A stretch of 18,874 bases of DNA from assembly GCA_002438575.1 (NCBI GenBank), contig DJPP01000135.1, forward strand, positions 27,004-45,877, in the 5' to 3' direction. This document shows positions 12,926 through 18,874 of this stretch, piece by piece; the stretch's first letter is position 1; each line of letters starts with the position of its first letter. The DNA is from Oscillospiraceae bacterium UBA6409. GTDB lineage: Bacteria; Bacillota; Clostridia; Oscillospirales; Oscillospiraceae. Both the position numbers and the translations under genes were made by a program. A model generated the notes under the pieces. It searched no databases, had not been told where the DNA came from, and saw only the letters and a list, made by a program, of their open reading frames with translations.

Positions 12926-14191
12926 TTACGCCTCCTCCTTTCCCCGCAGGAAGTACACCGTGTCCGGCTTCACCGTCTGCGCCGCCGCCACGATGCGCTC
13001 CTTTGTCACCTGCTCCAGCGCCGCCGCCAGCTCCTCCGGCGTCTCCTCGACCCCGGCCGCGATCTGGCCCAGATAGAAATTCTCCAGCGCGCCCTGAGCG
13101 TCCGACAGCGACAGCAGCGACGCGCGGATGGCCTGCAAAGCGCCCTCCTGCTCCCAGTCCTCCCAGTCGCCCCGCTGCACGGCCTGCAGCTGGCGGCCGA
13201 TCTCCGCCTCCGCCCGTTCAAAGTCCGCCGTCTCCACGCCGCTGGACACGGTCAGGATGCCCTTGCTGCGGGCATAGCTGCTGGAGGCGTAGTAGCACAG
13301 GCTCAGCCTCTCCCGCACGTTCAAAAACAGCTTGGAGTTGCTGGTGCCGCCGAAGATCAGATTTGCCATCACCATGGCCGGATAGTCGTCGCTGCCGCAG
13401 CGATAGCCCATGGCCAGCTTGCCCTGGGTCACGTCCATGGTCTCCACGATCCGCCGGGGCGTATCCGGTGCCTGTATGCGCTGCACCTCCGGCAGCGCCG
13501 TCTGGGTGCCGCGGGGCAGCGCCGCCAGCGCCGACAACACCGCCTCCTCCACACGCTGCGCCTCCGCGCTGCCGCAGTAGATGACCTCCACCCGGCTGGA
13601 CGCCATCAGCGCCTGCCCGTGGACATACAGCGACTGATTGGTGATACGTCCGGCCGTCTCCTCGTCGCCCAGGCGCAGCACACTGTATGGCTCCCCGGCG
13701 CACATCTCCTGCATGAGCCGGATATCCGCCCAGTCACGCTTGTCGTTCTTCAGGCCCCGAATGGCGTCGATCAGGTTGGCCTTTTCGCTCTCCACATAGC
13801 TGCTCAGGAACCGTCCCCCGTGGGTCACAGGGTCCAGCAGCAGCTCGCCAAGCATCGCCGACACAGGCTCCAGCAGCTTCTCGCCGTGGGGCGTGAAGGC
13901 GTCGTCGATAAAGCCGGCAGCAAAGCCCACACACTGGCGCTCGCCCTTTTTGCGGACGGTATAGTCGATATTGGCGCCATACAGCGTATCCAGCGCGGCG
14001 GACAGGCTCTCCATATCCGGGCAGCGGACAGTGCCCCGCCGCAGCACGGCGGGCAGCAGCGCGTTGGCCGCCGCTGTCTCTCTCTGCAAAGGCGCGATCA
14101 GCTGCACGGTCATGCGGCTGGTTTTGAAGCGTTGTGCGGGCAGATACGTCAGGAACACATCCTGCATGATCTCCCGTCGATTATCAAACAT
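12926..14191 (-). CDS. ymfF: M16-like protein lacking the zinc motif, YmfF-like
   Basis: The protein is 421 aa from ATG 14191. It has the two-domain M16 fold pattern but no HxxEH: where YmfH has HYLEH, this protein reads around LPAVLRRGTVRCPDMESLSAAL. The C-terminal half keeps the NLIFGGTSNSKLFLNVRERLSLCYYASSS segment, whose R/Y residues bind substrate in heterodimeric M16 partners. The split into a zinc-bearing and an R/Y-bearing subunit parallels other M16B heterodimers. It is probably the non-catalytic partner of YmfH. A GTG two codons earlier (14197) is also in frame, but GGAGG lies only 2 nt from it and 8 nt from the ATG, so the ATG is preferred. It is the first gene of ymfF-ymfH-lgt. 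Confidence 0.9.
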   Translation of the reverse strand: MFDNRREIMQDVFLTYLPAQRFKTSRMTVQLIAPLQRETAAANALLPAVLRRGTVRCPDMESLSAALDTLYGANIDYTVRKKGERQCVGFAAGFIDDAFTPHGEKLLEPVSAMLGELLLDPVTHGGRFLSSYVESEKANLIDAIRGLKNDKRDWADIRLMQEMCAGEPYSVLRLGDEETAGRITNQSLYVHGQALMASSRVEVIYCGSAEAQRVEEAVLSALAALPRGTQTALPEVQRIQAPDTPRRIVETMDVTQGKLAMGYRCGSDDYPAMVMANLIFGGTSNSKLFLNVRERLSLCYYASSSYARSKGILTVSSGVETADFERAEAEIGRQLQAVQRGDWEDWEQEGALQAIRASLLSLSDAQGALENFYLGQIAAGVEETPEELAAALEQVTKERIVAAAQTVKPDTVYFLRGKEEA

Positions 14192-14222
14192 AGTCACTAC
14201 CTCCGGTGCAAATACTCATTCA

Positions 14223-14257
14223 GTGTATAGTATACACCAATCCTTTCCAAAAGAAAA
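14223..14257 (-). promoter_or_regulatory. Promoter of ymfF-ymfH-lgt with palindrome over the -10
   Basis: On the minus strand TATACT (14229-14234) is a good -10. The -35 position (14252-14257, TTTTCT) is weak. The -10 is embedded in the palindrome GTGTATA-C-TATACAC (14223-14237), two perfect 7-bp arms around one base. A dimeric repressor bound there would block the promoter, but the palindrome could also be coincidental for such an A/T-rich -10. Confidence 0.5.
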
Positions 14258-14280
14258 GAGGGCGTTTTTCAAAAGACGCA

Positions 14281-14309
14281 AGTATCCCCCGGCAAAGCCG
14301 GGGGATACT
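14281..14309 (-). terminator. Hairpin terminator at the end of sigG
   Basis: AGTATCCCCCGGC (14281-14293) and its exact complement (14297-14309) form a 13-bp stem with an AAA loop. It touches the sigG stop codon. The following T-rich tract on the minus strand is broken (TGCGTCTTTTG), and a second imperfect GCGTCTTTT/GAAAAACGC fold comes next, so termination may be less than complete. Confidence 0.75.
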
Positions 14310-15079
14310 CACATATTCTTCCTGATGCTGCCCAGCGCCGTCTTTTCCAGCCGAGACACCTGTGCCTGCGAGATGCCGATCTCGCTGCTGACCTCCATCT
14401 GCGTCTTTCCCTGGCAGAACCGCAGCGCCAGTATGCTCCGCTGCCGCGGGTCCAGCCGGGCGATGGCGTCCTTCAGCGCGATGCGGTCCAGCCAGCCCTC
14501 GTCTGTGTTCTTCTCGTCCCGCACCTGGTCCATGACGCACACCGTGTCCCCGCTGTCGGCATACAGCGGCTCGTACAAACTCACCGGATCGCTGAGCGCG
14601 TCCATAGCGAACACCACGTCCTCCCGCGGAATGTCCAGATACCGCGCCAGCTGCTCCACCGTGGGCTCCCGCTGCGTCTCCGCCAGCAGCGCCTCCCGGG
14701 CCCGGAGGACCTTGTAGGCCGTGTCCCGCATACTGCGGCTGATCCGCAGGGCGCTGTTGTCCCGCAGATAGCGGCGTATCTCCCCCACGATCATGGGCAC
14801 GCCGTAGGTGGAGAACCGCACCGGCTGCTCCACATCGAAGTTGTCGATGGCCTTCATCAAACCGATGCACCCCACCTGGAACAGGTCGTCGGCGCTTTCG
14901 CCCCGCCCCGCGAACCGCTGCAGCACCGACAGCACCAGCCGCAGATTGCCGCAGATCAGCTGCTCCCGCGCCGCTGTATCACCCGCGTGGGCGCGGCGCA
15001 GCAGCGCCGTCATCTCATCGTTTTTCAGCACAGGCAGCTTCGCTGTGTTGATGCCGCTGATCTCCACTCTGCCCCGCAT
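14309..15079 (-). CDS. sigG: RNA polymerase sporulation sigma factor SigG
   Basis: The protein is 256 aa and is the late forespore sigma factor. The N-terminal VEISGINTAKLPVLKNDEM matches the diagnostic SigG segment (VEICGVDTSKLPVLKN in Bacillus). Sigma region 2 covers about residues 40-110, with NLRLVLSVLQRF, DDLFQVGCIGLMKAIDNFD and RFSTYGVPMIVGEIRRYLRD. Region 3 covers about 120-185, and region 4 ends with the helix-turn-helix GKTQMEVSSEIGISQAQVSRLEK. The residue matching Bacillus Asn45 (LVNGN) is Cys43 (LICGN). The ATG has AAAGAGG and AGGTGG upstream. Unlike the common spoIIGA-sigE-sigG order, no sigE lies before it. The gene diverges from a YlmC/YmxH-family gene and has a promoter resembling the sigma-F consensus. 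Confidence 0.96.
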   Translation of the reverse strand: MRGRVEISGINTAKLPVLKNDEMTALLRRAHAGDTAAREQLICGNLRLVLSVLQRFAGRGESADDLFQVGCIGLMKAIDNFDVEQPVRFSTYGVPMIVGEIRRYLRDNSALRISRSMRDTAYKVLRAREALLAETQREPTVEQLARYLDIPREDVVFAMDALSDPVSLYEPLYADSGDTVCVMDQVRDEKNTDEGWLDRIALKDAIARLDPRQRSILALRFCQGKTQMEVSSEIGISQAQVSRLEKTALGSIRKNM

Positions 15080-15108
15080 GACGCCACCTGCCTCTTTCGT
15101 GATAGTGG

Positions 15109-15138
15109 CAGTATTTCCCGCCGGCGCGGCGGTTATTC
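15109..15138 (-). promoter_or_regulatory. Sigma-F-type promoter of sigG
   Basis: On the minus strand GAATA (15134-15138), a 15-nt spacer and GGAAATACTG (15109-15118). The second element fits the forespore sigma-F -10 consensus GGnnAnAHTR at all specified positions. The first fits GYWTA at 4 of 5. The start would lie about 20-25 nt before the sigG ATG. The spacer holds the palindrome CCGCCG-cgc-CGGCGG. This matches known control of sigG by sigma-F in Bacillus. Confidence 0.55.
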
Positions 15139-15217
15139 TCCCCGGCGAAAAGCCCTGATATCCGACAGTATGGGACAGCCTCCGCCGCGCATATCCTGAC
15201 GGCAGGAGGTGACGCCG

Positions 15218-15505
15218 ATGCTGTGCAAATTTTCGCTGCTGCGGCGCAAAGAGGTCATCAATCTGTGCGACGGCTGCCGCCTTGGCTGTGTGGGCGACGT
15301 AGAGGTCACGGTGCCGGAGGGCTCCGTCAAGGCGCTGATCGTCTTCGGTCCCTGCCGGTTCTTCGGGCTGTTCGGCCGGGGCGAGGATTATTATATCCCC
15401 TGGGAGTGCGTCCAGAAATTCGGCGATGACATCATCCTGGTGGATAAACCCTTCCGCCGGGACCCGCCGCCACCGCCCCGCCGCAAAAAGGGCTGGTTTT
15501 CTTAA
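15218..15505 (+). CDS. YlmC/YmxH family sporulation protein (PRC-barrel)
   Basis: The protein is 95 aa. The start MLCKFSLLRRKEVINLCDGCRLGCVGDVEV and the later FGRGEDYYIPWECVQKFGDDIILVD follow the YlmC/YmxH pattern (xLRxKEVINixdGxrlG, then IPWxxIxkIGDDiIlV). This is a small PRC-barrel fold conserved in spore formers; its exact role is not known. The C-terminus is a proline/arginine/lysine tail (DPPPPPRRKKGWFS). An in-frame GTG three codons earlier overlaps the SD, so ATG 15218, with GGAGGTG 6 nt before, is the start. It diverges from sigG with 138 nt between starts. I do not see a convincing vegetative promoter there, so it may be driven by a sporulation sigma factor. Confidence 0.92.
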   Translation: MLCKFSLLRRKEVINLCDGCRLGCVGDVEVTVPEGSVKALIVFGPCRFFGLFGRGEDYYIPWECVQKFGDDIILVDKPFRRDPPPPPRRKKGWFS

Positions 15506-15515
15506 GACGCGCGTA

Positions 15516-15532
15516 TTAACGTTTTCTTAACG
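15516..15532 (+). repeat. Tandem TTAACG half-sites
   Basis: TTAACG occurs at 15516-15521 and 15527-15532, one helical turn (11 bp) apart. This spacing is typical of direct-repeat sites for OmpR/PhoB-type response regulators such as PhoP (TTAACA-like). They lie just after the YlmC/YmxH-family gene and about 115 bp before the pilB promoter -35. The segment 15533-15644 holds nothing else I can identify. Confidence 0.3.
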
Positions 15533-15644
15533 TGCCATCTGATTTGTTGCAAGTACTCCGGAAATCCGTCATGTGAACGCAGAAATTTCCTGTTTTAGCC
15601 CTCCATTTTTGTCGGTTTTATGTAGACAAATGGCGAAAAAGGAA

Positions 15645-15673
15645 TTGACTTTACGGTGAAAATGCGGTATAGT
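15645..15673 (+). promoter_or_regulatory. Sigma-A promoter of the type IV pilus operon
   Basis: TTGACT (15645-15650), 17 nt, TATAGT (15668-15673). Transcription would begin near 15680, giving a leader of about 115 nt before pilB. Confidence 0.85.
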
Positions 15674-15699
15674 ATCTTCACTACATACAGTAGGGTATT

Positions 15700-15766
15700 G
15701 TAGGGGTTGAAAACGTTATTGCGAGGCGCAGTCTGCGCCCCGCGTTTTCGCCCCTGCTTATTTTTT
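15700..15766 (+). terminator. Terminator-like hairpin in the pilB leader (possible attenuator)
   Basis: A long arm-to-arm fold is visible: GTAGGGG (15700-15706) with CCCCTGC (15751-15757), GAAAAC (15709-15714) with GTTTTC (15744-15749), GCG (15721-15723) with CGC (15741-15743), and GGCGCA (15725-15730) with TGCGCC (15734-15739) around a GTC loop. The T-rich tract TTATTTTTT (15758-15766) follows directly. The 5' arm has a 6-nt bulge (GTTATT). A smaller fold, CTACATAC (15681-15688) with GTATTGTAG (15695-15703), overlaps the first bases of the terminator arm. It lies between the promoter and pilB and no second promoter fits after it, so pilus expression should require read-through. I recognise no known riboswitch class in it. 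Confidence 0.7.
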
Positions 15767-15795
15767 GCGTTTTTTACCGTTTGGAGGTGTATTCC

Positions 15796-17490
15796 ATGGC
15801 ATATATGCGGCTGGGCGATCTGCTGGTCTCCTCCGGCGTCATCACCGGCGACCAGCTGGAGCAGGCTCTGGCGCTGCCCCGCGAGGACGGCCAGCGTCTT
15901 GGTGATGTGCTCATCCGGCAGGGGTTTATCTCCGAATCCCAGCTCATCGACGCGCTGCGTGTGCAGCTGGGCGTGGACTTCGTGGATCTGACCGCCGTGT
16001 CCATCCCCGTGGAGCTGGCCAAATACGTCCCCCGGAACCTGGCCAAAAAGTTCCTCGTGGTCCCGGTGAAGCTGGTGCAGGACCGCCTGTACCTGGCCAT
16101 GCACGACCCCCTGGACTTTGTGGCCCAGGACGAGGTCAAGACCGCCTCCCGCAAGCGCATCATCCCCATGATCGCCACCCGCAAGGCGGTGGAGCAGGCC
16201 ATCGAGCGCCTGTACGGCAGCGAGGGCACTGCCCGCGTCATCGAGGAGATGAAGCGCGAGGCCGGCGCCGGCGAGGACATCATCCCCGCCCAGATGGCCC
16301 GTGACACCGCCGACCCGGAGGCCTCGGCCCCCACCATCCGCTTCGTCAACTCGCTCATCGAGCGCGCCTTCACCGAGCGCGCCAGCGACATCCACCTGGA
16401 GCCCCAGGAGGGCGAAATGCTGGTGCGTATGCGTATCGACGGTCTGCTGCAGCGGGTGCTCACCGTGCCCGCCGACCTGCAGAACACCGTCATCTCCCGC
16501 CTGAAGATCATGGGCGGCATGAATATCGCCGAGCATAAGGTCCCCCAGGACGGCCACGCCATGTTCTCTGTCCGTGGCCACAGCCTGGACCTGCGTATCT
16601 CCTCCATGCCCACCGTCTACGGCGAGAAGATCGTCCTTCGTCTGCTGGACAAGTCCGCCCAGGCGCTGGACAAGTCCGCCCTCGGGCTGGAGGGCCCCGA
16701 TTTGGACAAGTACAACGCCCTGCTGAAAAACACCAGCGGCGTGGTACTGCTGGTGGGCCCCACCGGCTCCGGCAAGTCCACCACCATGTCCAATATGCTC
16801 CGCGACCTGTCCAGCGACGCGCTGAACATCGTCACGCTGGAGGACCCGGTGGAGTACCACCTCCCCGGCGTGAACCAGTGCCAGATCAACGAGAAGACCG
16901 GCATGACCTTTGCCAGCGGCCTGCGCGCCATTCTGCGTCAGGACCCGGACATCATCGCCGTGGGCGAGATACGCGACGGCGAGACGGCCTCCATCGCCAT
17001 GCGGGCGGCCATCACCGGCCACCTGGTCTTCTCCACCCTGCACACCAACGACGCCATCTCCGCCGTCCACCGTCTGGAGGACATCGGCGTGGAGCCCTGG
17101 CTGGTGTCCAGCGCCCTGCGGGGCGTGGTCAGCCAGCGTCTGGTCCGCAAGCTCTGCCCCCACTGCAAGACGGCTTACCGCCCCTCCCCCGAGGAGCTGC
17201 TTCTTCTCGGCCTGCCCGAGGACAGCGACGTCACCTTCTACAAGGGCGCCGGCTGCCCCGAGTGCCGCCATTCCGGCTACATCGGCCGCCGCGCCGTGTT
17301 CGAGATACTCCTGCTCAACAGCCGCCTGCGCCGGCGCATCAGTCACGGCGCCGACGGCGACGAGCTGCTGGCCGCCGCCCGGCAGGACGGCTTTACCACC
17401 CTGCAGGAAAGCTGCCGTGAGCTGGTGCTCTCCGGCGTCACCTCCGCGGCGGAGGCCGCCCGCGTCATCAACACCGCCGCCGAGACCTGA
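15796..17490 (+). CDS. pilB: Type IV pilus assembly ATPase PilB/GspE
   Basis: The protein is 564 aa, a hexameric cytoplasmic ATPase that powers pilus extension. An N-terminal MshEN-type domain (about 1-145, RLGDLLVSSGVITGDQL, RLGDVLIRQGFISESQL) is of the kind that binds cyclic-di-GMP in some relatives. It is followed by the GspE N2-like part (RASDIHLEPQEGEMLVRMRIDG, about 195-215) and the ATPase core. The core has Walker A GPTGSGKST (321-329), Asp box (TLEDPVEY), Walker B (LRQDPDIIAVGEIRD, 380-394) and His box (GHLVFSTLHTNDA). The zinc tetracysteine motif is C454/C457 and C487/C490. The ATG at 15796 has GGAGGTG 6 nt before; an in-frame TTG earlier overlaps that SD site and is rejected. pilC follows after 27 nt. 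Confidence 0.96.
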   Translation: MAYMRLGDLLVSSGVITGDQLEQALALPREDGQRLGDVLIRQGFISESQLIDALRVQLGVDFVDLTAVSIPVELAKYVPRNLAKKFLVVPVKLVQDRLYLAMHDPLDFVAQDEVKTASRKRIIPMIATRKAVEQAIERLYGSEGTARVIEEMKREAGAGEDIIPAQMARDTADPEASAPTIRFVNSLIERAFTERASDIHLEPQEGEMLVRMRIDGLLQRVLTVPADLQNTVISRLKIMGGMNIAEHKVPQDGHAMFSVRGHSLDLRISSMPTVYGEKIVLRLLDKSAQALDKSALGLEGPDLDKYNALLKNTSGVVLLVGPTGSGKSTTMSNMLRDLSSDALNIVTLEDPVEYHLPGVNQCQINEKTGMTFASGLRAILRQDPDIIAVGEIRDGETASIAMRAAITGHLVFSTLHTNDAISAVHRLEDIGVEPWLVSSALRGVVSQRLVRKLCPHCKTAYRPSPEELLLLGLPEDSDVTFYKGAGCPECRHSGYIGRRAVFEILLLNSRLRRRISHGADGDELLAAARQDGFTTLQESCRELVLSGVTSAAEAARVINTAAET

Positions 17491-17517
17491 TCCCACAGAA
17501 AGGAGCGCCCCGCGCCC

Positions 17518-18729
17518 ATGACCACATTCCGCTATAAGGGCCAGACCGCCGGCGGCGCGAAAGTCTCCGGCGTGCTCCGCGCCTACGATGAATTCGAGGC
17601 GGCGGACAAGCTCCGCGAGAGCGTCGCCATCATCACGAAGCTGGAGTCCGTCCCCGAAAAGAAGGAGAGCGTGCTCTCCCGCCCCGTGGCCTTCCGTGTC
17701 AAGGAAAAGGAGCTGTCGCTCCTGTGCTCCCAGTTCGCCATCATCCTGGCCTCCGGTCTGTCGGTGGAGCGCTGCGTGTCCATGGTGGCCGCCCAGACGA
17801 AGAACAAATACCTCCGCCGGATGCTGAACAAGGTCTCCGAGGAGGTGGGCGCGGGCTATTCCCTATCCCAGAGCTTTGAGAACAACGCCCCCTACCTGCC
17901 CAGGACCTTCACCGAGACGCTGCGCGCCGGTGAGCAGTCCGGCACGCTGGAGAGCTGCTTCCAGCGTCTGCAAGCCTACTACGACCGTTCCGCCAAGACC
18001 AAGGCCAAGATCGTCAGCACCCTGACCTACCCCGTGATGGTCGTCATCGTGGCCATCGTCGTGTTCGTCATTATCATCGCCGTGGCGGTCCCCGCGTTCA
18101 CGGACGCCTTCGCGGACCTGGGCTCCGGCAGCCTGCCCGGTATCACCAGGGCCCTCATGGCCGTCAGCACCTTCTTTATCAAATGGTGGTGGCTGGTGCT
18201 GGGCGTTCTGGCCCTGCTGATCATCGCCTATTTGACCTTCCGCCGTACGGAGCGCGGCCGCGCCGCGCTGGCCGCCTGGAGCCTGACGCGCGCCCCGCTG
18301 CGCCGCATACATACCATGAGCGCCGCCGCCCAGTTTGCCCACAGCATGGCCACCCTGCTGGCGGCGGGCCTGCCGCTGCCCCGGGCGCTGGAGGTCACCG
18401 CCAACGTCGTGAGCAACTACACCTTCTCCCTGTCGGTCCGCCAGGTCCGGCAGGACGTGGAGCGCGGCCGTCCCTTGGCTGAGAGCATGGCCGGCATCGA
18501 ATGCTTCCCCGCCATGCTCACCGAAATGGTGGGCGTGGGCGAGCGCTCCGGCGCGCTGGAGGAGACGCTGGACGTGATCGGCGGCTACTACGACAACGAG
18601 GTGTCCGTCACCACCGCCCGGCTGCTGTCCGTGCTGGAGCCGGCCATCACCATCGCCCTGGCCGTGCTGGTGGTCCTGCTGCTGCTGGCGGTCTACCTGC
18701 CCATGTTCACGCTGTACGGCGGCATATAA
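17518..18729 (+). CDS. pilC: Type IV pilus inner-membrane platform protein PilC/GspF
   Basis: The protein is 403 aa, the usual PilC/GspF length. It starts with the typical TFRYKGQTAGGAKVSGVL segment and holds two T2SSF domains, about 68-190 (LSLLCSQFAIILASGLSVERC ... GEQSGTLESCFQRLQAYYD) and about 270-395 (AAQFAHSMATLLAAGLPLPRAL ... GERSGALEETLDVIGGYYDNEV). Membrane helices lie at about 168-192, 218-240 and 370-397. It forms the membrane platform on which PilB acts to add prepilin subunits. AAAGGAG lies about 12 nt before ATG 17518. It is in one operon with pilB and, after 71 nt, a prepilin gene. Confidence 0.96.
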   Translation: MTTFRYKGQTAGGAKVSGVLRAYDEFEAADKLRESVAIITKLESVPEKKESVLSRPVAFRVKEKELSLLCSQFAIILASGLSVERCVSMVAAQTKNKYLRRMLNKVSEEVGAGYSLSQSFENNAPYLPRTFTETLRAGEQSGTLESCFQRLQAYYDRSAKTKAKIVSTLTYPVMVVIVAIVVFVIIIAVAVPAFTDAFADLGSGSLPGITRALMAVSTFFIKWWWLVLGVLALLIIAYLTFRRTERGRAALAAWSLTRAPLRRIHTMSAAAQFAHSMATLLAAGLPLPRALEVTANVVSNYTFSLSVRQVRQDVERGRPLAESMAGIECFPAMLTEMVGVGERSGALEETLDVIGGYYDNEVSVTTARLLSVLEPAITIALAVLVVLLLLAVYLPMFTLYGGI

Positions 18730-18800
18730 CCAAGGTATCATTTCCGCGCGCAACGCCGCGGGACGATATAGAACTACAAACAGAAAAGGAGAAACTACCC

Positions 18801-18874
18801 ATGCTGAAGAAACTCAACAACAAAAAGGGCTTCACCCTGATGGAGATGCTGATCGTTGTCGCCATCATCGCCGT
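18801..18874 (+). CDS. Type IV prepilin, N-terminal part (3' end outside window)
   Basis: ATG 18801 with AAAAGGAG upstream opens MLKKLNNKKG-FTLMEMLIVVAIIAV, which runs off the window. This is a textbook class III (type IVa) prepilin signal. A short basic leader ends in Gly, which the prepilin peptidase cuts before, followed by F1, E5 (FTLME) and a hydrophobic assembly helix. Its place straight after pilB and pilC suggests a major pilin or a pseudopilin; the missing C-terminal part would decide. The 71-nt gap before it holds a small CCGCG/CGCGG inverted repeat and no convincing promoter. Confidence 0.93.
   Translation, partial: MLKKLNNKKGFTLMEMLIVVAIIA

Noticed and set aside
11557..13584. A 675-codon plus-strand frame opposite ymfH/ymfF
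   Set aside because: Antisense shadow with low-complexity Pro/Ser/Arg stretches; the minus-strand M16 genes explain the region.
15674..15795. Cyclic-di-GMP riboswitch upstream of pilB
   Set aside because: Expected from other Clostridia, but I could not find the conserved GEMM-I core or a class-II pattern. Kept only as an unclassified attenuator.
15707..15991. A plus-strand frame from TTG 15707 that could be a leader peptide
   Set aside because: No SD at proper distance, it would begin inside the terminator stem, and it runs out of frame through the start of pilB.
15595..17496. A 633-codon open frame on the minus strand opposite pilB
   Set aside because: Shadow of pilB with the same biased composition. 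It would cover the pilB promoter and leader and has no SD site of note.
1..18874. CRISPR arrays, tRNA or rRNA genes, insertion sequences, phage genes
   Set aside because: I looked for regularly spaced repeats, cloverleaf T-arm signatures, transposase motifs and phage structural genes and saw none.

Overview
The window is a compact, GC-rich chromosomal segment from a spore-forming, Gram-positive-type Clostridia. It most resembles the gut Oscillospiraceae (Flavonifractor/Lawsonibacter/Oscillibacter-like), though this placement is inference from gene content and base composition. The supporting signs are sporulation genes (sigG and a YlmC/YmxH-family gene), a T-box leader, IreB, an NrdR regulator, the YmfF/YmfH M16 pair, clear sigma-A promoters and U-tailed terminators, strong purine-rich Shine-Dalgarno (SD) sites and frequent GTG starts. 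I see no insertion sequence, prophage, CRISPR array, rRNA or tRNA.

Layout. (1) 1-363 (+): end of a DUF4363 protein, converging on nrdR. (2) 367-1378 (-): nrdR, with its own promoter, an NrdR box and a palindrome in its leader, and an unrecognised 151-aa protein gene upstream. (3) 1399-4659 (-): the operon nnrD - lipoprotein - alr - mazF, closed by a strong terminator. This resembles the Bacillus ydcC-alr-ndoAI-ndoA neighbourhood, but no antitoxin gene is visible before mazF. (4) 4713-8532 (+): promoter, phenylalanine-type T-box leader (specifier TTC) and pheS-pheT. The PheS is divergent in its amino-acid pocket. (5) 8573-8934 (+): ireB alone, between its own promoter and terminator. (6) 8978-10635 (+): a 99-aa conserved-looking protein of unknown function, followed 3 nt later by a secreted SH3b-SH3b-NlpC/P60 hydrolase. 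(7) 10597-14257 (-): ymfF - ymfH - lgt, tightly coupled. (8) 14281-15138 (-): sigG, with a promoter resembling the sigma-F consensus; diverging from it (+) is a YlmC/YmxH-family gene. (9) 15645-18874 (+): the start of a type IV pilus operon, pilB - pilC - prepilin, the last cut by the window edge. A sigma-A-type promoter precedes it, and its leader folds into a long hairpin with a U-tract.

Working together: most of the window is envelope and housekeeping biology. Alr feeds D-Ala to peptidoglycan, NlpC/P60 cuts peptidoglycan, and Lgt lipidates lipoproteins such as the one in the nnrD-alr operon. NnrD repairs NAD(P)H, PheST charges tRNA-Phe under T-box control, and YmfF/YmfH are linked to EF-P modification in Bacillus. 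The least explained items are the terminator-like leader of the pilus operon, the altered PheS pocket, the 99-aa protein, the palindromes over the nrdR leader and ymfF promoter, and mazF without an antitoxin. I found no wholly new multi-gene system. All family assignments come from reading motifs and from memory of families; no database search was run.
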